Made by a program: the position numbers and the translations under genes. From assembly GCA_963795665.1 (NCBI GenBank), contig CAWCIP010000005.1:186001-250000 (forward strand): a DNA stretch of 64,000 bases, in the 5' to 3' direction. The stretch comes from DASUPK01 sp963795665 (GTDB lineage Bacteria; Actinomycetota; Thermoleophilia; Solirubrobacterales; 70-9). Below the pieces are notes generated by a model, which did not search any database, had not been told where the DNA came from, and saw nothing but the letters and a program-made list of their open reading frames with translations. Positions 1 through 10,341 of the stretch are shown piece by piece; within the stretch, counting starts at the first letter, position 1, and each line of letters begins with the position of its first letter.

Positions 1-677
1 CCGACGCGCTGGTTGCGAGCGGCTTCGTCGGCGACTTCGCGATCACCGGCGAGCCCACCAACCTCCAGGTCGGCGTGCAGGCGAAGGGCGTGCTGGCGGT
101 CAGGCTGGAGGTGCAGGGCCGCTCGGCGCACGGCGCCACGCCGTGGCTCGGGGACAACGCGGTTGTGAAGGCGGTTGAGGTGTTCAGGGGCATCGAATCG
201 CTACCGTTTGCGCGTCACAGCTCCGCCCTGTTCGACCGCCCCTCCATCAATCTCGGTCGGATCATGGGCGGCGACGCCCTGAACAAAGTGCCCGACACCT
301 GCGTCATAGACGTCGATATCCGCTTCCTGCCGGATCAGGATCCAGATGAGATCCTCGGGCAGGTGAGCAGCCTGCCCGACACCCGGGTGCTCGCCACGTT
401 CCGGCGCCCGCCCGCGGTGGTGGAGCCCGACTCGCCCTTCGTGCGCGGGCTCTGCGAGGCAGCGTCCCCCCATCATCCCGAGCGGGTGATGAGCGTCGGC
501 CGCGACGGGGCCTCCGATGCGGTCTCCTTCCTCGCAGCCGGAGTCCCCGCTGTGGAGTTCGGCCCCATCGGCGACGGCCACCACGGTCCCGGCGAGTGGG
601 TCTCGATCAGCTCGCTGCACAGCTACCGGCAGGCGCTCGAGGGCTTTGTCAAGAGCTTCCCCGGGATGATGGCGTGA
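1..677 (+). CDS. M20-family metallopeptidase (ArgE/DapE-like), 5' end missing
   Basis: The reading frame is open from base 3 with no start in view, so this is the C-terminal about 225 residues of a longer protein. The motif ITGEPTNLQVGVQAKG, followed by RSAHGATPWLGDNA, is typical of the dimerisation (lid) domain of M20 peptidases such as succinyl-diaminopimelate desuccinylase, acetylornithine deacetylase and carboxypeptidase G2. The late segment GRDGASDAVSFLAAGVPAVEFGP, with GDGHHGPGEW, carries the last metal-ligand His of the family. These are usually zinc-dependent cytosolic amidohydrolases. The exact substrate cannot be decided without the N-terminal catalytic domain. The stop TGA overlaps the GTG of the LCP gene, so the two are probably co-transcribed. 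Confidence 0.85.
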   Translation, partial: DALVASGFVGDFAITGEPTNLQVGVQAKGVLAVRLEVQGRSAHGATPWLGDNAVVKAVEVFRGIESLPFARHSSALFDRPSINLGRIMGGDALNKVPDTCVIDVDIRFLPDQDPDEILGQVSSLPDTRVLATFRRPPAVVEPDSPFVRGLCEAASPHHPERVMSVGRDGASDAVSFLAAGVPAVEFGPIGDGHHGPGEWVSISSLHSYRQALEGFVKSFPGMMA

Positions 678-2589
678 GCCCGGAGGGAAAGCCGGGCAAC
701 GGCAACGGCGACGAGGACCAGCGGCCCGACGAGACCGAGGAGTACGAGCTCGGCAACGAGGTCCCGGAGGACGTCGATGACGAGGTGGAGCCTGACGACG
801 AGGACGTCGACGAGGAAGAGCTCGACGAGGAAGAGCTCGACGACGAGGATGAAGAGCTCGACGACGAGGATGAAGAGCTCGATGAGGAGGACGAGCTCGA
901 GCAGGTCGTCTCCGCCGAGACTCAGGAGTGGGACGGGCTGGAGGCCGCCGAGGCCGAGGCCGACGAGTCCACCCTGGTGGGTGCGGCGGCTGACCGCGTC
1001 AAGCGGGCCGGCTCCGCCATCACCTCCGGGTTCGAGAAGGTCGAGAAGGCGGCGGGGCCGAAGATCACCTCGGGCTTCAAGGCCGTGCGGAGCCACATCG
1101 GCTTTCCGCTCTGGCTGCGGTTCCTGACGGCGTCGTTCCTGATCGTCGGCTCGATCGCGGGTGCCACCTCGGCCAGCCTGATCCTCTACCTGTCCGACAT
1201 CGCAAACGCGCTCAAGAACCACAGCCGAGATTCAGGGTCTGGACCCGTTCCTGACGAAGACGACGAGCTCCGGGCCGCAGACGATCCTGATCATCGGCTC
1301 GGACAAGCGCAACCAGGCCATCAGCGGCAAGTTCGGCCTCTCCGACACGACGATGCTGCTGCGGCTCGATCCCGGACCGAGGGGCGATCGCGCTCCTCTC
1401 GCTTCCCCGCGACCTCAAGGTCGATATCCCCGGAGTCGGGACCGACAAGCTCAACGCCGCGTACTCGCTGGGCGGTCCCAAGCTCACCCTCCGGACCGTC
1501 AAGCAGCTCACCGGGATGCCGGTCAACCACCTCGTCAACGTCGACTTCACCGGCTTCGCCCGGGCGGTCAACGCGATCGGCTGCGTGTACGTCGACGTCG
1601 ACCGCCGCTACTACATCGCGCCGAATACGGGCACCTCCGAGATCAACCTGCAGCCCGGATATCAGGCGCTCTGCGGCTTCGACGCCCTCTCGTTCGCCCG
1701 GTACCGCCACACGGACAACGACATCGTCCGCGCCGCCCGCCAGCAGGCCTTCCTGCGAGAGGCGCGCGCGAAGGTGCCGCCGTCGCGGCTGATCGAGGAC
1801 CGCAAGAAGCTGGTCAAGATCTTCACGACCTACACCTCGTCGGACATCGGCTCAGCGGAGGAGATGCTTCAGGTGCTGAGGCTGTTCTTCGACCTGCGAG
1901 GCGCCCAGATCAAGGAGATCCATTTCAACGGCACGCTTGGCCCGTCTTACGTGACCGCCACCCCGGACGAGATCAAGACAGCGGTGAACCAGTTCCTGGG
2001 AGTGCAGGGCACCCCGGGGCCGGCGGGCTCGAGCGCCCAGCCGAAGAAGGCCGTTTCCCCCCAGCAGCCGCCGGATCACACCAAGTCGAGGCCGGTGGTC
2101 CCCAAGAAGAAGTCCTCGGGCTCCTCTCTGCCGAGCACGCTCGTCCGCACCAGCTACGGCAGGCAGCTCGCTCAGGCGATCAGGGCGCGCAAGGAGAAGG
2201 TCCCGGTCTACTACCCGACCGTCCTCGAGACTGGCAGCGACTACGCCCAGAAGCCCCGCGTGTACAAGATCAACGGGAAGGGCGACCAGTCGCCGCCACA
2301 CAGCCAGCGCGCCGCCTACAAGTGGGTCTTCTCCCTGCCTACGCTCGGCGACTACTACGGCTTCGAGGGCACCAGCTGGACGGATCCGCCGATCCTCTCC
2401 GACCCGACCGACGAGAAGACGATCGGGGACCGCGACTACAAGCTCTACTACGACGGCGACCGGCTGCGGATGGTCGCCTGGCAGACGGACAAGGGCTCGT
2501 TCTGGGTGTCGAACTCGCTGATCGAGACCGTTTCGAACGAGGACATGCTCAAGATCGCCGAGGGCTTCCGGCTGCTCCCGGGGACCTGA
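674..2589 (+). pseudogene. LytR-CpsA-Psr (LCP) envelope ligase, split by two 1-base insertions
   Basis: LCP proteins attach glycopolymers to peptidoglycan outside the membrane. The start GTG 674 overlaps the previous stop. The N-terminus is very acidic (about residues 20-80). One transmembrane helix lies near residues 145-170. The LCP core then begins (IQGLDPFL, TILIIGSDKR, LSLPRDLKVDIPG, NHLVNVDFTGF, FARYRHTDND). The core is in three frames. It moves +1 near 1225, where CAGCCGAG would restore the frame with one C fewer. It moves +1 again at the CCC of 1371-1373. Removing one base at each site gives a smooth 637-residue protein with a C-terminal domain of unknown function, ending at TGA 2589. 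Either the gene is broken or the assembly has two insertion errors. The conserved sequence after each shift favours error or very recent loss. Confidence 0.8.
809..898 (+). repeat. Short in-frame tandem repeats encoding an acidic linker
   Basis: Within the LCP gene, units of 15 bp (809-823 and 824-838) and 21 bp (839-859 and 860-880), followed by a degenerate 18-bp unit, each end in GAGCTC. They encode DEEEL / DDEDEEL blocks. All lengths are multiples of three, so copy-number change would keep the frame. The acidic segment sits on the predicted cytoplasmic side of the transmembrane helix. Confidence 0.8.
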
Positions 2590-2604
2590 CCGGAAAGAGA
2601 GTCT

Positions 2605-3915
2605 GTGACCGAGAGGGAGCCGATCGGGGTAGTCGGGGCCGGCTGGGTCGGGCTGGTGACCGCTGCCTGCTTCGCGGAGATCGGTCACCGCGTGGTCGTC
2701 AGGGAGATCATCCCGGAGAAGGTCGAGTCGCTCAATCGCGGCGAGATCCCGATCCACGAGCCGGAGCTGTCCGAGATGATCGAGCGCAACCGCGAGCGGC
2801 TCACGTTCACCACCGAGATGGCTGAGCTGCTCGACGGTCCACGCCTGGTCTTCGTCTGCGTCCAGACCCCGCCGACCTACTCCGGCGATGCGGACCTGTC
2901 GGCCGTCAACCGGGCGGTCGAGGAGATCGGGGATCCGGCGGGCAAGGCGCTGGTGATGAAGAGCACGGTGCCGGTGGGCACCGGCCGGACGATTCACCGC
3001 GATGCTCCCGATCTCGCCTATGTGTCCTGCCCCGAGTTCCTCAGGGAGGGCACAGCCATCAAGGACTTCATGAACCCGGACCGAGTGCTCGTCGGGGCTG
3101 ACGCGGGTGACGAGTGGGCGGCGGACGCGGTCTCCTCCGTCTATGAACCGCTCGGCGCACCGATCGTTCGCACCGACGTCTCCAGCGCGGAGATGGTCAA
3201 GCTCGCATCGAACGCGTTCCTCGCGACCAAGATCAGCTTCATCAACGAGATCGCCAACGTCTGCGAGGAGCTCGGCGCCGACGTGACCGACGTGGCGCAG
3301 GGGATGGGGCTCGATGCCCGCATCGGCTCGCGCTTCCTGCAGGCGGGAATCGGCTATGGCGGTTCCTGTTTCACGAAGGATGTCTCGGCGCTGAAGATGC
3401 TCGCCGCCAATTCGGGCTACCACTTCCAGCTGCTCAATTCGGTCATAGAGGTGAACGAGCTCCAGAAGCGGCGGGTGATGGCCAAGCTCTCGAAGCACCT
3501 CGACTCGCTCGTCGGCAAGCGGGTGGCGCTCCTCGGGCTGGCCTTCAAGCCCGATACCGATGACATGCGGGGTGCATCGAGCCTGGTGCTCGCGGCCCGT
3601 CTCGAGGGCGAGGCCGCGAAGGTCGTCGCCTACGACCCTGTCGCCCAGGAGATCGCGGCGCCGCTCCTGCCGGGGGTTGAGATGGCCGGCAGCGCACTCG
3701 ACGCGCTGGATGGAGCCGACGCGGCCGTCCTGGTCACCGAATGGCCGGAGTTCACCCGGCTCGACTGGGCCGAGGTCGCAAGCAGGATGAAGACTCCGCT
3801 TTTGATCGACGGCCGCAACTACCTGGACGAGGCCGCCCTCACGGCCGCCGGAATCACCTACGAGGGGATCGGGCGCCCGAGCGCCGCCGACCGCTCGGCG
3901 GTGGCGGAGCGTTGA
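2605..3915 (+). CDS. ugd: UDP-glucose 6-dehydrogenase
   Basis: The 436-residue protein should oxidise UDP-glucose to UDP-glucuronate with two NAD+. The N-terminal Rossmann motif is GVVGAGWVGLVTAACF (residues about 7-22). The catalytic cysteine lies in GIGYGGSCFTKDV (about residue 253-265). The C-terminal UDP-binding part has LGLAFKPDTDDMRGASS. Length and motif order match the UDP-glucose/GDP-mannose dehydrogenase family. The start is GTG 2605 behind a purine-rich GGAAAGAGAG. It lies 15 bases after the LCP gene and 1 base before a sugar nucleotidyltransferase, so it is probably part of one envelope-polysaccharide operon. GDP-mannose dehydrogenase is a less likely alternative. Confidence 0.92.
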   Translation: MTEREPIGVVGAGWVGLVTAACFAEIGHRVVVREIIPEKVESLNRGEIPIHEPELSEMIERNRERLTFTTEMAELLDGPRLVFVCVQTPPTYSGDADLSAVNRAVEEIGDPAGKALVMKSTVPVGTGRTIHRDAPDLAYVSCPEFLREGTAIKDFMNPDRVLVGADAGDEWAADAVSSVYEPLGAPIVRTDVSSAEMVKLASNAFLATKISFINEIANVCEELGADVTDVAQGMGLDARIGSRFLQAGIGYGGSCFTKDVSALKMLAANSGYHFQLLNSVIEVNELQKRRVMAKLSKHLDSLVGKRVALLGLAFKPDTDDMRGASSLVLAARLEGEAAKVVAYDPVAQEIAAPLLPGVEMAGSALDALDGADAAVLVTEWPEFTRLDWAEVASRMKTPLLIDGRNYLDEAALTAAGITYEGIGRPSAADRSAVAER

Positions 3916-3916
3916 C

Positions 3917-4885
3917 GTGCAGGCGCTGATCCTGGCCGGGGGCGAGGGCACTCGCCTGCGGCCCCTCACCTACACGGTCCCGAAGCCGGTGCTGCCCCTG
4001 GCCGGCCGGCCCCACATCGCCTACGTGATCGACTGGCTGGCCCGCCACGGCGTCGATGACGTGATCGTCTCCTGCGGCTTCCTCGCCGAGGGAATACGGA
4101 CTGCGCTGGCCGCGCTGGAGCCCGGAGTCGAGATCCGCTACGCCGAGGAGCCGGACGCCCGCGGCACGGCCGGCGCGATCAGGTTCGCCGAGGAGATGCT
4201 CGCCGACCGGTTCCTGGTCCTGAACGGCGACATCCTCTGCGACCTCGACCTGACGGCGCTGATCGAGCAGCACAGAAGCACCGGGGCGCGGGCGACCATC
4301 GCCCTCTACCCGGTACCCGACCCGACCGGCTATGGCCTGGTCCACCGCCGCGACGACGGCGAGGTGGTCGACTTCCTCGAGAAGCCGGAGCCGGACCAGA
4401 TCGACACGGACGAGATCAACGCCGGGGCCTACCTGCTGGAGCGCTCGGTGCTCGACCTGATTCCCTCCGACACGGCGGTCTCCATCGAGCGCGAGGTCTT
4501 TCCCCGGATGGTCGGCGAGGGCCTCTACGGGATCCGCCTGACGGGCTACTGGATCGACATCGGGACGCCGGATCGCTACCTGGAGGCGAACTGGGACATT
4601 CTCGAGCGCCGGGTTGAGACGGTGGTCGGCGCCGGTCTCGACGGGGCGGCGATCGTGGGGGAGGGCAGCGAGGTCTCACCGGCGGCGCAGCTCAAGCCGC
4701 CGTGCGTCGTCGGCCGGAACTGCCGGGTCGGCGACGGCGCGACCGTCGAGCGCTCGGTGCTGCTTGACGGCTGCGTGGTCGAGGACAACGCCACCGTTTC
4801 GAACAGCATTCTCAGCGCCGGGGTCACGGTGGAGGCCGGAGCAAAGCTCGACGGCGAGGTGGTCGGAGAGGGGGAACGGGTCTGA
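3917..4885 (+). CDS. Sugar-1-phosphate nucleotidyltransferase (mannose-1-P guanylyltransferase-like)
   Basis: This 322-residue protein begins with the nucleotide-binding loop LILAGGEGTRLRPLT and has the metal-binding VLNGDILCDLDL near residue 100. The last third (from about residue 240) is a left-handed beta-helix with hexapeptide-like repeats (VVGRNCRVGDGATVERSVLL). That layout is typical of bacterial GDP-mannose pyrophosphorylases and of glucose-1-phosphate thymidylyl/uridylyltransferases. Mannose is favoured because the next gene, overlapping by one base (TGATG), is a phosphoglucose/phosphomannose isomerase. The GTG start follows the ugd stop by one base. Nucleotide specificity (GTP, UTP or dTTP) cannot be read from sequence alone. 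Confidence 0.85.
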   Translation: MQALILAGGEGTRLRPLTYTVPKPVLPLAGRPHIAYVIDWLARHGVDDVIVSCGFLAEGIRTALAALEPGVEIRYAEEPDARGTAGAIRFAEEMLADRFLVLNGDILCDLDLTALIEQHRSTGARATIALYPVPDPTGYGLVHRRDDGEVVDFLEKPEPDQIDTDEINAGAYLLERSVLDLIPSDTAVSIEREVFPRMVGEGLYGIRLTGYWIDIGTPDRYLEANWDILERRVETVVGAGLDGAAIVGEGSEVSPAAQLKPPCVVGRNCRVGDGATVERSVLLDGCVVEDNATVSNSILSAGVTVEAGAKLDGEVVGEGERV

Positions 4886-5880
4886 TGGCAGTGATCGGCG
4901 GCGACATGCTGGACGCGGTCCGCGCGATGCCGGATCACCTGCGCGACGCGCTCTGGCGGATCGAGACCGCGCGCCCCGGCGCCATCGAGGCGCCCGCCGC
5001 CTTCGTCTGCGGCATGGGGGGCTCCGCGATCGGCGGCGATCTCGCGATCGCGGCGCTCTCCGAGCGCCTCACCAAGCCGATGATGGTGGCCCGGGGCTAT
5101 GAGCTGCCGGCCTGGGCGCCGGCCGGCTCGGCCGTGCTCTGCTCCAGCTACTCGGGCAACACCGAGGAGACCCTCGCCTGCTACGCGGCGGCCGAGGCGC
5201 TCGGCGCCCACCGGCTGGTCGCCACCACCGGCGGCGAGCTCGCCGAGGCGGCCCGCGCCGACGCCGTTCCGGTCATCGGCCTCCCCGCGGGGCTTCAGCC
5301 ACGAGCGGCGGTGGGCTACATGTTCTGCGTCGCGGCCGAGCTTGCGGCGCTCTCGCTGGCGGGGCCGCGAATCCACACCGAGATCGATGCGGCCGCCTCC
5401 CACATCGGCACGGCCTTGGCCGCAGCCGAGTCCCGTGCGCGCGAGCTGGCGGCGGAGATCGGCGACGCCACGCCGCTCGTCCACGGCAGCGACCTGACCG
5501 CCCCAGTCGCATATCGCTGGAAGACGCAGATCAACGAGAACGCCAAGATTCCCGCCTTCTCCTCAGTCCTCCCGGAGGCCGACCACAATGAGATCGAGGG
5601 CTGGTCCGGCGCGGACGGCCGCTTCGCCGCGATCTTCCTGGAGGACCGCGATCAGCACCCGCGCGAGCGCAAGCGCTTCGAGCTGACGGCGAGGGCGATC
5701 GAGCCATACGCCGCGTGCGTGATCAACATCGAGACCGAGGGGGAGACGCGCACCGAGCGCGCCCTCCACACGGTGATGCTCGGCGACCTCCTCGCGATCG
5801 AGCTCGCCAACGCCCGAGGCGTCGACCCGCTGGCGGTCGACGTGCTCGAGGGCTTCAAGCGGGAGATGGGCCGGCCCTAG
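4885..5880 (+). CDS. Bifunctional phosphoglucose/phosphomannose isomerase (SIS domains)
   Basis: The 331-residue protein opens its sugar-isomerase fold with AAFVCGMGGSAIGGDL, followed by SSYSGNTEETL, the phosphosugar-binding loop of SIS domains. The segment FSSVLPEADHNEIEGW contains the conserved Glu and His of the archaeal/actinobacterial bifunctional PGI/PMI family. It should interconvert fructose-6-P with glucose-6-P and mannose-6-P, supplying the neighbouring nucleotidyltransferase. Its ATG overlaps the upstream stop (TGATG), so translation is likely coupled. The stop TAG shares a CTAG palindrome with the convergent arfB stop. Confidence 0.88.
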   Translation: MAVIGGDMLDAVRAMPDHLRDALWRIETARPGAIEAPAAFVCGMGGSAIGGDLAIAALSERLTKPMMVARGYELPAWAPAGSAVLCSSYSGNTEETLACYAAAEALGAHRLVATTGGELAEAARADAVPVIGLPAGLQPRAAVGYMFCVAAELAALSLAGPRIHTEIDAAASHIGTALAAAESRARELAAEIGDATPLVHGSDLTAPVAYRWKTQINENAKIPAFSSVLPEADHNEIEGWSGADGRFAAIFLEDRDQHPRERKRFELTARAIEPYAACVINIETEGETRTERALHTVMLGDLLAIELANARGVDPLAVDVLEGFKREMGRP

Positions 5881-6296
5881 TCCTCGCTCGGTGGTCTGCG
5901 CTGCGCCTTTCTCTGAGAGGTTCTCCGCTTCTGCTCCATTCGGCGCTCGCGAGCGGCCCGCGACGGCTTGGTGGGGCGCCGCGGCTTCGGTCGCCGCAGG
6001 CCGTCGGCGAGCTTCTCGCGCAGCCGCTCCAGGGCCAGCTCGCGGTTGCGCGCCTGGCTGCGGGCGTCCTGGGCCACGGCGGTGACGCGAGGGCCGAGCT
6101 TGCGAAGCAACCGCTCACGCTCGTCGTTGCTGAGCGCCTTGGATGTCTCGACGTCGAAGACCGCCTCGATCCGAGAGGCGGTCACGTTTGCGTGCTGGCC
6201 GCCCGGTCCTGAGGAGCGGCTGGCGCGCAGCTCGATCTCGTCGAGCGGGATGACCGTAGCCTCTGCGACGCGGATGCCCTCGTCCATTCGAGGCAT
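5877..6296 (-). CDS. arfB: Alternative ribosome-rescue factor ArfB-like (RF-1 domain, GGQ)
   Basis: This 139-residue protein has an RF-1-type domain with SSGPGGQHANVTASRIEA; the GGQ loop drives peptidyl-tRNA hydrolysis in the ribosome. It has no stop-codon recognition domain. A basic tail (from about residue 95: RRPKPRRPTKPSRAARERR) would enter the empty mRNA channel, as known for E. coli ArfB (YaeJ). The start at 6296 (MPRMDEG) is preceded by a GAGG-type ribosome site; an ATG at 6287 is possible. The frame is open further upstream but would run into ahcY. With smpB and tmRNA also in the window, two rescue routes are present. Confidence 0.85.
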   Translation of the reverse strand: MPRMDEGIRVAEATVIPLDEIELRASRSSGPGGQHANVTASRIEAVFDVETSKALSNDERERLLRKLGPRVTAVAQDARSQARNRELALERLREKLADGLRRPKPRRPTKPSRAARERRMEQKRRTSQRKAQRRPPSED

Positions 6297-6346
6297 AACG
6301 TAACCTCGGGCCTCGTCAAACCTCGATCCAGGAGACCACTCACCGT

Positions 6347-7828
<1,482 letters not shown>

Positions 7829-7836
7829 GTTTGTCT

Positions 7837-7857
7837 AGCGGCGCTTGGCGCGCCGCT
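7837..7857 (+). terminator. Hairpin after ahcY
   Basis: A perfect 8-bp stem (AGCGGCGC / GCGCCGCT) with a 5-base loop TTGGC starts 9 bases after the ahcY stop. No U-run follows, as is common for actinobacterial terminators. Termination is inferred from position only. Confidence 0.55.
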
Positions 7858-7879
7858 GCACGGGGGATCATTTAGCGGG

Positions 7880-9259
7880 ATGAGAGCGCGGACGCGAATC
7901 GCCCTGCTCGTCGGCTCCCTGCTGGTGCTGCTGTCGGCGGCGGCGCGTGCCGATGCGGTGAGCCTGCAGCCCGTCGGGAACTTCAACAGCCCGATCTACG
8001 TGACGGCGCCGCCGGGCGACCCGCGGCTGTTCGTGGTCGAGCGCGCCGGCTACATCCAGGTCGTTCACGACGGCGTCACCAGCCAGTTCCTCGACATCCA
8101 CGGCCGGACCACCGAGGCCGGCGAGCGCGGCCTGCTCTCGATGGCCTTCGACCCCAACTACGCGAGCAACGGCCTCTTCTACGTCTTCTACACCGGGACC
8201 GCGGCGGTGGACGGCGACGATGGGCTGGGGCACGTCGACGAGTTCCACGTCAGCTCGAACCCCAACGTGGCGAGCGTCGGAAGCCGTCGGCCGGTGCTGA
8301 CGATCACGCGTCCGAGCGCCGCCGCCGGCAATCACAACGGGGGCCAGCTCCAGTTCGGCAAGGACGGCCTTCTCTACGTCTCGGTCGGTGACGGTGGCAC
8401 CGGCGGCGCGACGGCCCCCGATCCCACTCTTCTCAACGGCAAGATGCTGCGCATCGACCCGCACGGGAGCACCCCGGGGGCGTACTCGATCCCGCCGAGC
8501 AACCCGTTCGCCACGTCCGGCTCGGCGCGCCACGAGATCTGGGCCCTCGGCTTCCGCAACCCGTGGCGGTTCTCCTTCGACCACGCGAACGGCGACCTGA
8601 TCATCGGGGACGTCGGCCAGGTCACCTGGGAGGAGGTCGACTTCGCACCGGCGTCCAGCGGGCTGGGCCGGGGGGCCAACTTCGGCTGGCCGAGCTGCGA
8701 GGGCTTTTACGACCAGGGCACCTCCAATCCGTGCTCCACCGGCGGTACGAGGCTGCCCGTCTTCGCCTATCCGCACAGCGATCCCGGCAGCGGCGACGAG
8801 GCCTTCGGCTGCGCGATCATGGGCGGCTACGTCTACCGGGGGACTCAGATCCCCGAGCTGGCGGGGCGGTACCTCTACGTGGACTTCTGTCAGGGCGAGC
8901 TCCGTTCGATTCAGCTCGGCATTCCGTTCGCCGCCGGCGATCGTGCCGAGACCGCGCCCGGGGCCCTCAGCGGACCCCAGTCGTTCGGCGAGGACGCGAG
9001 CTGCAACCTCTACGTCACGAACGGCGACGCGGTGGACAGGATCGTCGGTTCGAGCCCAGCGTCGGCCCCCGCGGCCTGTCCAGCCGGTACGGGGAGTGCG
9101 GCGAGTCCGCCCTCCTGCTGCCCGGCCGCGCAGGTTGCCAAGAAGCACAAGAAGTGCAAGAAGCACAAGCACAAGAAGCATCGCGCCCTCTCCTCGAAGA
9201 AGCACAAGAAGCACAAGAAGTGCAAGAAGCACAAGCACCACAAGAAGAAGCACCGGTAA
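7880..9259 (+). CDS. Secreted PQQ-type glucose/sorbosone dehydrogenase with basic C-terminal tail
   Basis: A signal peptide covers about residues 1-26 (RIALLVGSLLVLLSAAARADA). A GSDH beta-propeller follows, with GERGLLSMAFDPNY, NHNGGQLQFGKDGLLYVSVGD, EIWALGFRNPWRFSFD and GDVGQVTWEEVDF, all typical of soluble PQQ-dependent aldose/sorbosone dehydrogenases. It would oxidise sugars outside the cell if PQQ is available; no pqq genes are in view. After a low-complexity linker the last about 40 residues are almost only Lys/His/Arg with two Cys (KKHKKCKKHKHKKHR). The tail resembles those of other secreted proteins here and may bind anionic wall polymers. The 51-base gap from ahcY contains a hairpin, so it is probably transcribed separately. 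Confidence 0.85.
   Translation: MRARTRIALLVGSLLVLLSAAARADAVSLQPVGNFNSPIYVTAPPGDPRLFVVERAGYIQVVHDGVTSQFLDIHGRTTEAGERGLLSMAFDPNYASNGLFYVFYTGTAAVDGDDGLGHVDEFHVSSNPNVASVGSRRPVLTITRPSAAAGNHNGGQLQFGKDGLLYVSVGDGGTGGATAPDPTLLNGKMLRIDPHGSTPGAYSIPPSNPFATSGSARHEIWALGFRNPWRFSFDHANGDLIIGDVGQVTWEEVDFAPASSGLGRGANFGWPSCEGFYDQGTSNPCSTGGTRLPVFAYPHSDPGSGDEAFGCAIMGGYVYRGTQIPELAGRYLYVDFCQGELRSIQLGIPFAAGDRAETAPGALSGPQSFGEDASCNLYVTNGDAVDRIVGSSPASAPAACPAGTGSAASPPSCCPAAQVAKKHKKCKKHKHKKHRALSSKKHKKHKKCKKHKHHKKKHR
9140..9238 (+). repeat. Direct repeat (2 x 33 bp) encoding the Lys/His tail
   Basis: Bases 9140-9172 and 9206-9238 are identical and encode KKHKKCKKHKH in the same frame, 66 bases apart. They form the basic tail of the secreted dehydrogenase. 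The block consists of AAG, CAC and TGC codons, so slippage could change tail length without a frameshift. Confidence 0.85.
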
Positions 9260-9296
9260 GGCGACGGTGAGCGCAGTCTGAGAACCTGTCGCCCTC

Positions 9297-10340
9297 ATGA
9301 GGGCGATGATCCTGGCGGCGGGGCTGGGCACGCGGCTCCGGCCGCTCACCTATGTGATGCCGAAGCCGGTCGCCCCCGTTCTGAACAGGCCGATCGTCGC
9401 CTGGATCGCGGAGCTGCTCGCGCGCCACGGCTTCGAGGACGTCGTCGCCAACCTCTCCTACCTGCCCGAGCAGATTCGCGAGGTTCTCGGAGACGGCTCC
9501 GGCTTCGGCCTGCGGATCGAATACAGCGAGGAGCCCGAGCCGCTCGGGACCGCCGGCGGCGTGGGAAAGGTCCGGGACTTCCTGGGGGAGACCGACTCCT
9601 TCCTGATCATCTCGGGCGACGCTCTCACCGGCATCGACCTGAGCGCGATGCGAGAGGCCCATGAGGCCAACGTCGAGCGCGGAGCGATCGCCACCCTCGC
9701 CACGAAGCGGGTGGACGACACGACGCAGTTCGGAGTCGCGATCACGGACGACGAGGGGCGCATCCAGGGCTTCCAGGAGAAGCCCGAGCCCGCGGAGGCG
9801 CTCTCCGATCTGGCGAACTGCGGCATCTACATGTTCCGCGCGGAGATCTTCGACCACTTCCCGCCGCCGGACCACAAGAGCCCGGCGGGGGACGACGACC
9901 AGCCACCCGGCTTCGTCGACTGGGCGATGGACGTCTTCCCGGCTCTGCTCGACGGCGACATCCCGTTCTACTCGCACGAGATCGACGCCTATTGGAACGA
10001 CGTGGGGTCGGTCGGCGAGTTCGTGCAGGGCAACCTCGACGCGCTCTCGGGCGCGGTCGGCGTCGATCCCCCGGCGGCTCAGGTCGCCGCGGGCGTCTAC
10101 GCCGGAGAGGGCTCCGATCTCGACGGGGTCAAGGTCAAGCCCCCGGTCTTGATCGGGCCCGGCTGCCAGGTCGGAGCGGGGGCGAACCTCCATGGCCCCG
10201 CGGTGGTCGGCGACGGATGCCGCCTCGGCCCCGGGGCGATGCTGCGCGACTGCGTCGTGCTGCCCGGCGCGGAGGTCCCGGCCGGGGCGCTGGTCGTCGG
10301 CGGCCTCTACGGCGTCGAGGCTGACCGGCCGCTCGGCTGA
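9297..10340 (+). CDS. Sugar-1-phosphate nucleotidyltransferase, second copy
   Basis: This 347-residue enzyme has ILAAGLGTRLRPLTYVMPKPVAP at the N-terminus, LIISGDALTGIDL as metal/sugar-binding loop, YWNDVGSVGEFVQGN near residue 230, and a C-terminal left-handed beta-helix of hexapeptide repeats. It is a paralogue of the enzyme at 3917-4885. The YWxDVG segment is common in mannose-1-phosphate guanylyltransferases. The beta-helix could add an acyltransferase-like or oligomerisation role, as in GlmU-like proteins. It stands alone, 37 bases after the dehydrogenase. Its stop is one base from the stop of the convergent next gene. Confidence 0.82.
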   Translation: MRAMILAAGLGTRLRPLTYVMPKPVAPVLNRPIVAWIAELLARHGFEDVVANLSYLPEQIREVLGDGSGFGLRIEYSEEPEPLGTAGGVGKVRDFLGETDSFLIISGDALTGIDLSAMREAHEANVERGAIATLATKRVDDTTQFGVAITDDEGRIQGFQEKPEPAEALSDLANCGIYMFRAEIFDHFPPPDHKSPAGDDDQPPGFVDWAMDVFPALLDGDIPFYSHEIDAYWNDVGSVGEFVQGNLDALSGAVGVDPPAAQVAAGVYAGEGSDLDGVKVKPPVLIGPGCQVGAGANLHGPAVVGDGCRLGPGAMLRDCVVLPGAEVPAGALVVGGLYGVEADRPLG

Positions 10341-10341
10341 G

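Noticed and set aside
6297..6346. SAH riboswitch upstream of ahcY
   Set aside because: The gap is only 50 bases and overlaps the divergent arfB start region; no GAGGAGCG-type core or matching pseudoknot was found.
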